Shown here: piece by piece, positions 52,458 to 62,605 of the stretch
Numbering within the stretch: position 1 is the first letter of the stretch
Layout of the letters: each line of letters begins with the position of its first letter
Origin: Anthoceros angustus
Taxonomy: Eukaryota > Streptophyta > Anthocerotopsida > Anthocerotales > Anthocerotaceae
Length of the DNA: 64,000 bases
Assembly (NCBI GenBank): GCA_010909165.1
Contig: MU008197.1
Span: 124,001 to 188,000, forward strand
Direction of reading: 5' to 3'
Notes under the pieces: model-generated
Told to the model about the DNA's origin: nothing
The model's input: only the letters and a program-made list of their open reading frames with translations
Databases searched by the model: none
Made by a program: the position numbers and the translations under genes

Positions 52458-53683
52458 ATGGTGAAGCTTGCGTCTGTGAGGGAGAGCCGGCTGTATGGCC
52501 CTCCCAGCATGCGGGACATCGCGGAGGATGTGAATGCGTTTTTGTATCTTGTGGCAGCGGTTTTGTTGCTGGCAGGCACTGTCCTGCTCCTGCCCGGCCA
52601 CAACCACAGTGTCGGCCTCTGGCTCATTCTCATTTCTCTGGTCATCATTGTTCTGGTCAACCTGCACGACTTGTATGCTCAGCTGGCTGGTTTCGACTTC
52701 CGTCTACCTCTGGTGACGCTGGACCCGCAGCTGGCGCTTATTGAGGTGGCAGCGCCGCTGGTGCAGGCGATCGGTGCTATCGTCTTCTTCATCGGTGCCT
52801 TTCTGTTGCTCAGGGTACGATCTCGAGCACTTGGAAGCAATTCTCTGGAAGTCTTTGTTTCCGTAAAATTGGTGCACCGTTCCTCCAAACCTACCATTCG
52901 GATGGTAGGTTTTTTGAAGAGACCTATTGTCCAGTTGTGCTAACTCCTTGATGCAAAATGTAATGTGATGGCAACAGTCTGCTCAAGGAGCATACGCATA
53001 CGAGACTCGGCGCCAAGTGGAAGAACATGCCTATCGACTTCTGGTTGCAGGCCCGGCATTATGGCTGCTTGGTTCTATCCACAACGCATTCCAGGTGTAT
53101 GAAAAGACCAACACGCAGGTGCAGGCATGGCAGAAAGCTGTCAGCATCCCCTTTGTGATCGCCAGCACTCTGCTGCTCGTCAGCGGGATCTTGAATCTGC
53201 TGTATTGGCCCAGAACTTCGGTAAAGAAAATCACGGTACGTGTTCTTCTCCAGACCCTGTCTTAAGTGACGTTTGGCAACTGGTCCTGGTCTTTTGGTCT
53301 CCTGTCCAGAGTAATATGCTTGTGAATGATACTCTTATCTCTCCAACAGAGGTTCGTAATTTCCTGTAAAGGAGGTGCTTTGTCAAGCATTTGCGTTCTG
53401 ACTTGAGGTGTTCCCCCTTTTGCAGATCACAGCGATCTGGCTTGCGATAGCTGCGACAAGTTTAATTCTCCTGGCAGCAGTCCTCAACTGTGTGAGGATC
53501 TTCCTGCTCCAGCAGGTTGATCGTCAAGGTGGTCATCTGGAGAAGTTGAGGGGTGGTGCTCAGGAGCAACTTGAGCAGGAGAGGAGACATCGGGAGCCCT
53601 TCTTGGGAGCTAAGGGGAAAACACAGGCAGACGTTGAGAGTACCGAAGGACGCCATGGTCATACTACCAGCGTGTACTCGTAA
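52458..53683 (+). CDS. Multi-pass plant membrane protein of unknown function
   Basis: Three exons, 52458-52814, 52978-53235 and 53426-53683, all phase 0, give 290 codons. The ATG (ACCATGG context) was chosen over an upstream in-frame extension. Hydrophobic segments: FLYLVAAVLLLAGTVLLL, GLWLILISLVIIVLVNL, PLVQAIGAIVFFIGAFLLL, LLVAGPALWLLGSIHNAF, IPFVIASTLLLVSGILNLLYW and IWLAIAATSLILLAAVLNCV, so about six membrane spans. Between the second and third lies the word NLHDLYAQLAGFDFRLPL. I recall uncharacterised plant proteins of this layout with a VNVHDLxAxLAG word, but no function. The C-terminus (about 60 residues) is hydrophilic and Gln/Glu-rich. Confidence 0.8.
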
Positions 53684-54460
53684 GCTTGCAGCTAGCCACT
53701 GGTGTCAGCGTGGGATCTTACTATGAGCAGTGTACAACTAAACTTGACCTGAAACTACCTAGTACAAAATATAGCCTTCCGAGGCCGAACAACTTTCAGG
53801 TCCCTCTTATGGAATGGGCAGTTTCTGGGGAGGAGTACATAATGTAGCTCTCCAATGTACAAAGAGTGTGCTCGGAACACCAAGATATTAATATATTGAA
53901 CTGTTTCGCTTTACTGTTGTAGCTTGAATGAAGTTCTAATTCGCTGTTGAACGCTTCGTCTGAGACATAATAGGATGACTGGGTGGTATTTAAAGAGAGA
54001 CGCGTCGTTTCAAATTTTCAAAGGGACAGATACCTATAACAAGGGGTTGACGAGAACGAATGTTGGCGTAACCGGCGTACATCATCCGTGAATGGATGAT
54101 CTACAATCTCCAAACCCAGAGGAGAAGGAGCTGAAAGTTGAGGTCATAATCCTAGTGCGATATTTCAGACTGTTGGGGTGGTGTCATTCAGTTTTCGGCG
54201 ACAGTTTCCTTCAGGGCTTCGTGGAAAGGGATCGGTGATACAGGACGCAGAATTGGACGGCATGCCGTCCAATTCTGCGCTCGGGCTAATGTATCTGAAA
54301 ACCTAGATATGTATTTTCAAGCTCTGATATTAATTTTATTGTGATTGCGCGGCGCGGGCAGCCACCTTTTCTATTGAATAGGTTCTGTTCCGCCACCTTG
54401 AGACCATTTGCGTTCTCCGTGTTCTGACACTTGCCTCAGGATCTATCATCTCTTTCTTGC

Positions 54461-55686
54461 ATGATTTCAAGGCACGTATTTGGCGCATTTGGTGTGGGGA
54501 AGCTGTTGTGTACATCACCAACAGTTTCTTCCCCTTTCTTTTCCAGGAAGTTCTCAGCAGGCAAGATGGCCGAGAAGCTCAAGACAAAGGTGTGCATCGT
54601 GGGTTCGGGCCCGGCAGCACACACTGCAGCCATTTACGCTTCTCGGGCAGAGCTGCAGCCTATTCTTTTTGAAGGTTTTTTGGCAAATGGAATTGCGGCA
54701 GGGGGCCAGCTTACGACAACCACGGATGTAGAGAATTTCCCAGGATTTCCTGAAGGGATTATGGGTGGGGACTTGACTGACAAGTTTCGAGCACAGAGCG
54801 TACGATTTGGGACGCGCATTTTCTCTGAAACTGTGGAGAAGTTGGATCTGGCAAAGCGGCCGTTTCTTCTCTACACAGATGAGAAGGAAGTGGAGGCGGA
54901 CACTGTGATCATTGCAACAGGTGCGGTGGCGAGAAGACTTGACTTCAAAGGGTCGGGTGAGGTGAACGGTTATTGGAACAGGGGTATATCTGCTTGTGCA
55001 GTCTGTGACGGTGCAGCTCCTATATTCAGGAACAAGGATTTGGCTGTAATTGGTGGAGGCGATTCTGCCATGGAAGAAGCCACGTTCTTGACCAAGTATG
55101 GGTCTCATGTCTTCATCATCCACAGGCGGGATGAGTTCAGGGCCAGTAAGATCATGCAGAAACGGGCTTTGGAAAACCCTAAGATATCGGTCATCTGGAA
55201 CAGCGAGGTCGTGGAGGCGACCCCAAACGAGAGAGGCAGCCTTGGCGGATTGAAGGTCCAGAATGTGAAGACTAAGGAGATCACTGATCTGAAAGTTTCA
55301 GGGTTGTTTTTCGCTATTGGACATGAGCCAGCAACCAAGTTTTTGCAAGGGCAGCTAGCGGTTGATGCTGATGGCTATGTAGTCACCAAGCCTGGAACCA
55401 CACAGACAAGCATCCCTGGGGTGTTTGCTGCGGGAGATGTGCAAGACAAGAAGTGGAGGCAAGCCATCACAGCAGCAGGGACAGGTATGTGTTTGTCTGC
55501 CGTTGTGCCATGACTGTACCAGTCTTTCGTGCCTGTTTAGGTTTGCACTGTTGAGTCCGTGGAGCAACACCTGCTTGACATCAACGCCATGCGTTTGGGG
55601 TGATTCTGGTTACAGGTTGCATGGCGGCTTTGGAAGCGGAACATTTCTTGCAAGAGCATGGAGCTCAGGAAGGCAAATCAGATTGA
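54461..55686 (+). CDS. NTR: NADPH-dependent thioredoxin reductase, plant NTRA/NTRB type
   Basis: Flavoenzyme that passes electrons from NADPH to h-type or mitochondrial thioredoxins. Exons 54461-55484 and 55616-55686, 364 codons. FAD site [18 protein letters not shown], then the [19 protein letters not shown] loop, NADPH-domain redox centre CAVCDGAAP, nucleotide motif [14 protein letters not shown], basic NADPH-phosphate contact HRRDEFRAS, and the second FAD motif [31 protein letters not shown] across the intron. The ATG at 54461 gives [16 protein letters not shown], a likely mitochondrial presequence. An internal ATG (54566, [12 protein letters not shown]) would give the cytosolic form, so dual targeting from two starts is plausible, as known for this family. 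Confidence 0.94.
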
Positions 55687-56462
55687 CTGACTGAGTCACA
55701 GGGAAGGAAAGAACATTCTTTTCTTCAACTCTACAGGTCTCAGAAGCAGACTAATCATTTTAGTTATGTGGAAGCGCTCGCCTTATATGGCATGATTCAC
55801 GGATTTTTACCCAGCTTCTTGTAAGGGCATGGAGGATATGTTACTCACTCAAGGGCAGAAGGAATCTTTTTTTAACCCGGTGCGTGGGAAATTATGCTGT
55901 GTTTGGAGGCGCTCGTCAGTTTGGGTATAACTTCCCAATTCTTCATGCAAGGGGCAATCTTTTTCTCTTTTAGGAGGCGTTGCTTGAAGACATATAAATC
56001 TGCCCCTCTTACGAACTCTTACATCGCATTTCTTGAGCAGGTTCACTGCATTCTTTTCCTTTCCTTGGCATGGCTAAAATACACTAATCTGTGCTTTCAT
56101 TGTCCGGCTCCTTTGAGCTTGACAATCTGGTGAGGGAGTCTCTTTCCAAACTGTTGTCCCGTACACACGGCTACTTAGACCATGTAATACCACTGGTGTA
56201 ACTTCGCAGCGTGCTTCGTGACAGGGAATACTCGGGACCGTATTGCGTGCAAGACGACGCGGTGAGCTCCAAAAGACTCAGCAACAGATACCCACGGCAG
56301 TAAGAAATCCGACATACATGATATCACATTGTTTCCCCGCTGATTGAACGAACTCAGAACTCATTTGTTTTTAGGATGGAATCCCAGAGATATGGTGATC
56401 AATCGTCCCTACGACAACTCTGAAATCAGTCGGTATAATATTAATAAAATACAGGATTCTTT
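55687..56462. other. Intergenic between two convergent genes
   Basis: Holds the 3' UTRs of NTR (+) and of the bHLH gene (-). No gene or repeat is seen. Confidence 0.5.
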
Positions 56463-58492
56463 TCACATTTCCATGTTGTGTATGGCAGCAAACGTCTGTT
56501 GGACTGCTGCCGCCAGCTCTTGCACTGTCAACTTGCACTCGGCACCAATCTGCAGGCCCGAAACCACCAACTCAACTAAGGGTTCTTTGCAACAAGTATT
56601 TTGACAAGAGCACCATTTGAGAAGCCACTGAAAGAAAGCCAAGTCACAGGAAGACTCACCTTTACGTTGAAAGAGTACAGCACTGTGTGTTCAATTGTGG
56701 TGATGTTTGTGTGCGTGATAGCTAAATGAAGGCTCTCCAATGCAGCGATGGCCTTGATGAGCTGCCCAGGTCTTCGTTGGGACATTATCTTGACCAGAGC
56801 CTCCGATCCCACCATTTTGACCTCCACATCTGCCACCGCCGATTTAGATTCAGCCAAAGTTTCTCTCATAGGCTCCACGAAGTTCTCACTCGGGAATTTC
56901 AAGTCTCCTTGAGTTCTTGGATAGCCAGAGAAAGGGGCCGGCTGAAGAAGAGACGGTGCAGGCTCAACAGGCCTCGGAATCGGTTTTGGACTCAAAGTGT
57001 CTGCGTAGAACTTCCTGCGCTTCTGAGCCTGAAGGCACTGCAGAAGATGCTCCAACTCTTTAACAAACTCAATGGCGCCACCAATGATGGATGCTTGGTC
57101 GCCCTTCACATACAGAACATGAGCGATGTCTTCGTTAGATAAGGCATAACTGCAAGTTTCAGTCCTCATCACGCGCCTTCAGTTTTACACAAATCCACGC
57201 AGCAAGGCTGGAAAGTGGTCACACTTCCGCATGCAATGAAGTACAGGAGTATCGGGTTTCTGAGATCACTGAAGTACCTTGTGAACATAGGAACCGGGCA
57301 TAAGGGAACGCAGCACGCTCAGGTGTTCATTCATCTGTTTCCGTCGGTTTCGCTCCACTGCGATATGTGTCATACGCTGGCTTTCGACGTCCTCGATATT
57401 CTTGTTCGACTTCGTCCGCTTCCGTTTTGGTCTAGTTGATCCTCCTTCAGCTCCCGCAGTTGTGTTGCTACCTGCAGGCGTTTGATCTGCTGCGGAATTT
57501 GATTGCGAAGCACCACCAGAGGCCGGAGCAGAGCCGGAAGGGCTCAAGCCATCGTCCCCTTTGTCTGAGGGACCTTCTGTGTCTGTTGAAGGAGACTGGT
57601 TGGAAAGCTCTGGTTGCGCACTACCAGGTTGGCTGTTGCCAGCAGGCTCACCATTGTTCTCTCCTCCCGATAAGGCATCGTGACATACTTCCAGATACTC
57701 GGTATCCTCCTGAAGTGAGGATGACGAGATTCCCCTTGCAGTGTTGGGACAACTGACCATGGAAGGCAGCTGATGACAGGGGCTCGACGAGGAATTAGAA
57801 CGCTCCAAAGTAGCTCGATAAGAGAGCGGTTGTTGATCTTGGGGAACAGCACAAGTAGGTACTGGAGTGCAGTTTTCCTCAGCTGCAGCTGCTACATCAA
57901 GACAGAAAGAAGGTGGCGATTGCACACAAGACGGGGAAGTGGTTGAGCCTTCACAGTACTTGACGGGAGCAGGCAAGCTTGTCGGGAAAAAATCTGCCTG
58001 CGTGGAACGCTGAACAGCTCCGTATGCACCTGCATTGGGAAGGCGATCCATTGTCCCACCTGGAAATTTTGATAACTGAAAGGCATCCGGAGTAGCGAAA
58101 GCTCCGGACATCATGGAGCGGGGATGTTGGCCAGCTGTGAGAGTTGCAGGAATAGCAGTGTCCTCGAGCATATCACCGTACGTAAAACTTCTTGCGACAG
58201 GCAGAGCAAGTGGAGAAACGTTGCTGCCTTGGCACTCCTGCAGGCGCAGCATATCCGACACACTGAAGCGGTCATGAAGCGCCGGTAACGAGGTGAAGCT
58301 CGGTGCACTGGTGCAAGTGCTCGAGCCCGGAAAGGTTCCTAGCTGCGAGCTGAACATGTCAAACAGCATGGTCCCCATGAGCGAAGGGTCGGTTTCGCAC
58401 TCCAGCTGGCTCTCCGTCACTCGAGAGAAGTGGTCAGAAGGAGGTCGCGTCAGTTGCAACTCTGCTAGTTGGTAGTCCATTCCTGCGAGCAT
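56463..58492 (-). CDS. FAMA: bHLH transcription factor of subfamily Ia, FAMA/SMF type
   Basis: SPEECHLESS/MUTE/FAMA-type factors drive stomatal lineage steps; in bryophytes one FAMA-like gene does this with a SCREAM partner. Exons 57278-58492, 56660-57103 and 56463-56549, all phase 0, give 581 codons. Residues 1-335 are a long Ser/Pro/Gln-rich N-terminus with an acidic stretch ([16 protein letters not shown]). The basic helix-loop-helix is at about 365-420: [19 protein letters not shown] with the His-Glu-Arg DNA contacts, [18 protein letters not shown], then [21 protein letters not shown] across intron 1. The C-terminal SMF/ACT-like domain starts [20 protein letters not shown] and ends [18 protein letters not shown]. 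The [14 protein letters not shown] core is typical of group Ia. The first residues could be MLAGMDYQ or MDYQ; a TTTCAG just before the ATG hints at a 5' UTR intron. Confidence 0.93.
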
Positions 58493-60239
58493 CCCTGAAA
58501 CAAGCTGCCAGCAAGCACGCAGTTGGTGAGGAAGAAAGAAGGCAGCTGGTGTTCACGTTAATCCTATCTATACATACATCGGCAGACTAGACATTGTGCA
58601 GTAGCAGAGACCAATTTGTATTGTTTCTGGACGTTATCGGTGCTCGTCAAGCCTTTCCAACAAGCAGACCAGTCTGCAGCACGTATACTCATGAGCAAAG
58701 CCATGATGTCAAGTCCCAGGCTCTAGCCAGTGCGAATCCTGTACAATGCCAAGGGAAGGTTTTCGGGGCGTGGCAAGTCATCTACCTGAGCATGCTGTGT
58801 TGAATCAAGTATCTGCAAAGAAACATCGGAAGGAGGTCCATGGACTGACCAGGATCCCGCCTCGAGCTCCTCTCTCCATGCGCACGCGCATTCAGATAAA
58901 GGTCGGCGGCGTGCGACGGAGGGAAATTTGCAAGCAAACGGCTGCCTTCAGCGCTGTTTCCTTTGGAGCTGTGGTCCAAGCTTGGTGCAGCAGCTCCAGG
59001 ATGAAAGAACGGTCGGGCAGCCTCCAGTGGAACTCAAGGTGACAATCTTGCTACGGAGGTTCCGGAAGCCCTGTACGAAGGCGTTTTCACGCCAGCATGC
59101 CGGCCCTGTCGACCTCAGGCTGTGACACGACTCTGTGACAGATGTTGTCTAGAATCTTGATTCTATGGTGAAGGGAAGCAGATGGGAGACGGCAGGAAGA
59201 ATTGTCCCCGGGCTCTCCAGGGGAAAGAAACGCTGAAATCCCTACTCGGAAGACAGGGGGATGCACAGGGAAGGGGGAGGACGTGAGGTCGCCAATTCAC
59301 ACAGGTCAGTCCCGGTCGCGATTCCCACCCGTCCTCCAACAGCACAAAAACATGACGACAGCCCCGGCACAAGACAAGAGTGTGGAGCAAAGGCGCATCC
59401 GATCGCGCAACAAGAAGCAGCGCCAAAAACCGGCTGGGATGATGCAATGCGAGGCGAGGCAGAAGTAGACGGGCTCTTGGTCCAGCAGACGGGCCCGAGA
59501 GGCGCAGGCGCGCGGACAGCAGTGGCAGAGCAGAGCACGGCAGCGCACAGCCGCGGCAGACTCCACAGCTGCTGCCGTTGCAGGAAGGCAGGAAGGCAGG
59601 AGGAGGCAGAGGCAGAGGCAGAAGCGCGAGAGCGTGGCTGGAGGGCGCCGGGACGGAGACGTGACGCGCGTGCGGAGGAGATGAAACTGGAACACTGAAA
59701 CGGGAAACGGAGCGCGGGGAACGGGGAGACGGGGGAGACGGGGGAACCGGGGCAGGGGGTAGGAGAAACGGAGTCGACTCCCAGTCCCAGTGCCAGCGGC
59801 TTTATACGCCAGCAGCCGTCCCGGTCTCGGCGTACCTAGGGTGCGGAAATCGGCTCACGACATACGCTCGGCCCACATAACTCAAATCCCCGTATCCCGG
59901 TTCCGGTTCCCGTTCCCGCTTTCCGCCGTGAGGCACGAAACCCCTGGGCAAGCCCCCCGGGATAATGCAATAATGCGCCGCGTAGGCACATGTATGTACA
60001 TGCCCGGTGGCCGGTGGCCGGAGGCCCGGAGGCCCGGAGGCCCGGAGACGAATACTCATACGGCCCCGTTTTGTTTCCGTTTCACCGTCACCTGTAGGTA
60101 AAACGGCAAGGGCGAATCTATCCGACCGTATGAAGCGTGAAAGCTCGGGGGTGATGATGACCCGAGGCCGTCAGAGACCGTCAGGCTGACAGGCTCATTA
60201 GCGGCAGTAATAACGCCGGTGTACCGCGACGCCCAGGGG

Positions 60240-60269
60240 CCAGGCCCAGGCCCAGGCCCAGGCCCAGGC
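60240..60269. repeat. (CAGGCC)n array, left arm of an inverted pair
   Basis: About five copies of the hexamer CAGGCC/GGCCCA on the + strand. The complementary array (GGGCCT)n lies at 60710-60734, so the two can pair over about 24 bp with a loop of about 440 bases. Confidence 0.8.
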
Positions 60270-60325
60270 AAGCTGTGATGCTGAAATGGGACCACGCCTG
60301 TCGCATACGCAAGGGATGACAGGCA

Positions 60326-60382
60326 CCATCCCATCCCATCCCATCCCATCCCACTCGTATCCGTATCCGTATCCGTATGTAG
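60326..60382. repeat. CATCC and TATCCG microsatellites
   Basis: Five CATCC/CCCAT pentamers followed directly by four copies of the hexamer CGTATC/TATCCG. Non-coding. Confidence 0.8.
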
Positions 60383-60529
60383 CCGTGATTGGTGAAGCGG
60401 TCACGTCACGACGGGCGGTCCGGCCCGGTCATGTGTTCTCGCCGCGGCAGCATATGCCGGAGGCGGGAAAGTATTTGGGTCATGTCCATGTGCGAGCGTC
60501 AGGAGACGTGTGGTATGGCTTTCGTCTCC

Positions 60530-60578
60530 AGCCCCAGCCCCAGCCCGAGCCCGAGCCCGAGCCCGAGCCCCAGCCCCG
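60530..60578. repeat. CCCAG/CCCGAG microsatellite
   Basis: Copies of CCCAGC then CCCGAG and again CCCAGC. The Pro-Glu/Pro-Gln ORF through it is an artefact of composition. Confidence 0.8.
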
Positions 60579-60709
60579 TTGACATGTCTTGCTTTTTCGC
60601 TTTTGCGAAGCTTTACGAAAAGCATCGTATCCCAGGCTAGTAGGCCCGAATGAATGCATGAATACAACGAACGCCAAGTACATACGTATCTTTTTATCTT
60701 CAAGCGCTC

Positions 60710-60734
60710 GGGCCTGGGCCTGGGCCTGGGCCTG
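60710..60734. repeat. (GGGCCT)n array, right arm of an inverted pair
   Basis: Four copies of GGGCCT, the reverse complement of the array at 60240-60269. Confidence 0.8.
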
Positions 60735-60853
60735 TGCAAAAGGCTGTGAAACAGGGGGTTGGGTTGGTGAGACTGGCAGGAGAAACTCAGACCCAGGGTC
60801 CCAGCTTTTGCAGCAACCCACCTGCGTGTTTTGCACGTATACATCGTCAACGC

Positions 60854-61009
60854 GCATTCAGAATTCAGCACCCATGGGGCATTCAGCATTCAGCACCCAT
60901 GGGGCATTCAGCATTCAGCATTCAGCATTCAGCACCCAGCATTCAGCATTCAGCATTCAACACCCAGCATTCAGCATTCAGCACCCAGAACCCAGAACCC
61001 AGCATCAGC
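60854..61009. repeat. ATTCAGC-type heptamer array
   Basis: More than fifteen copies of the 7-mer ATTCAGC with CACCCAGC and CACCCATGGGGC variants interspersed, ending in AACCCAG copies. All three + strand frames stay open because the 7-bp unit has no stop, which explains three overlapping ORFs here. Confidence 0.85.
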
Positions 61010-62351
61010 TTCAGACGCTATGTTAAACTCGGGATGTTCCCGGTCCCGGGAAGGCGGGAAGGGGAATGGTGCGTGTCCAGTGGAGTGGGTTAATGGTAAC
61101 ACATGAGGCGGCGAGTCCATTTCCCGATCACGAGAGGAGTTGCGCTTGAGTAAAACAAGTCACACGATGAACAGGGAGCGTCTCAATCCCTCATGACACC
61201 TGGCAACCGCGTTAACGTTTTACCGGAAAGGGGTAACAGTTCACGGGCCGTCGCGGGCCCGGGGTGGGTAAATCTGGAATGTGGGTAAATCCGGGCTCAC
61301 GAGTCTCAGAGGACTTTGGAAGGCTCACGTGTACATTTGATGCATAGGCATTGACATAGCAGGCTGCAGCTGCAGCTACACCAACTTTGCATCCTTAGAT
61401 TTTGGCAACTTTGCAAGTCCACCTCGCTTTTTCTCTCTTTCACAACTTCTAGAACCAACAACCAACGGACCAACCAACGGCAGGGGGCAGGCGCAACGAG
61501 CCCCCCGTTGTCAACGGATTCCGTTCCCGTTCCCGTTCTCTTGTGTCGAGCCCGCTGCCCTCGCTGCTTGCCCAGTGACGAGCTTGCTTAAACTTATGCG
61601 CTCTATCGCTCTCTCATATACATACCTATGCACATACGTGCATACACGTACCATATACCACATGAGGCCATATGTACATCGTATACGTGTATTGTATGTT
61701 AAATACCTAGGTACGTACATACCCTGCAGGACATGTACGCGAATTAATGCAAAACTGGCAGCTTCGTGGGTGTGGGGATTCGCATATCTCCCTGCATTTG
61801 CATATGCGCGGGTTATTACATAGCTCCATCAGTAAGGCGTCCTGGCCGGCTGCACACTGCACAGACGGGACTTAAGGCTGCAAGGGCCTGTACCGGGGAA
61901 GCGGCCTGGATCGGGCCGATTGGGCAGGACCAAAGCGCCAAAGCAACCAAAGCACCAAAGCAGCACACTACAAGGCTGGCAAAGGCGCAGGAGCCCAGGG
62001 CAGGACAGGCGGCAGGCAGGCCACCTGATCGAAGCTGACTCCCATGAGCCTCACACACCGCGTACTGTACAAATTGTACATACACTGTATGTACATACTT
62101 CCGGCGTACACTGTTTGTACCGCTCCACAGACTTGGGTCCAGCGCACTCCAGCTGCGGGTTAAGGGAAGCCAGACGTGGTGCCGTGCGTTATCTGTTCCG
62201 TTCTGTTGAGAGGCAGGGGGCCGTTGCACCGTCGCCCTCGCACCCGAGGATCCCAGGATTCCGTCACGTCGCGTTTACTGCCGAGAACCAAGCTGTTGGC
62301 TTGCGGAAACGAACGTGATTGGGGGTTCCGGGATGTATGGGGAGACTAGCT

Positions 62352-62410
62352 TGTATGTATGTATGTATGTATGTATGTATGTGTGTATGTATGTATGTGT
62401 GTGTACGTGT
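62352..62410. repeat. (GTAT)n microsatellite with GTGT variants
   Basis: A run of about nine GTAT tetramers with interspersed GTGT tetramers, continuing into a GTACGT run. Confidence 0.85.
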
Positions 62411-62605
62411 GTACGTACGTACCCAAGCATGCGCGCATGACCATGTCCCGTGAGACCATGGCACCACGGGAGGCTTCCGGAACCCGGTACCCGGTAGCCG
62501 GAAGCCCACACTCATTACATACATGCTTCCATTTTCTGCGCGCCTTCTGGCCTAATTATCCTACCTACACCAGGGAGCCTACTCTACTTCCGACACAGAC
62601 AGAGA

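Larger units (their letters stand above)
58500..62605. other. Non-coding, microsatellite-rich region upstream of the FAMA-like gene
   Basis: About 4.1 kb without a recognisable gene. The left 1.3 kb is presumably the 5' UTR and promoter of the bHLH gene. The rest is rich in simple repeats, described separately. The overlapping ORFs near 59260-59700 and 60400-61100 come from low-complexity sequence on both strands. Between 61600 and 61740 there are many CATAC/GTATG words. Confidence 0.5.

Noticed and set aside
57436-57756. Plus-strand ORF of 106 codons
   Set aside because: Antisense to the bHLH first exon.
59202-59698. Several overlapping ORFs of 88-145 codons
   Set aside because: Low-complexity, mutually antisense, no known domain, no splice support.
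60240-61009. Possible CRISPR-like repeat array
   Set aside because: The repeats are contiguous microsatellites without spacers in a plant nuclear genome.
60734-61106. Three overlapping + strand ORFs with repeated HSAFSI/QHSAFS words
   Set aside because: A 7-bp microsatellite without stops is open in every frame; not protein-coding.
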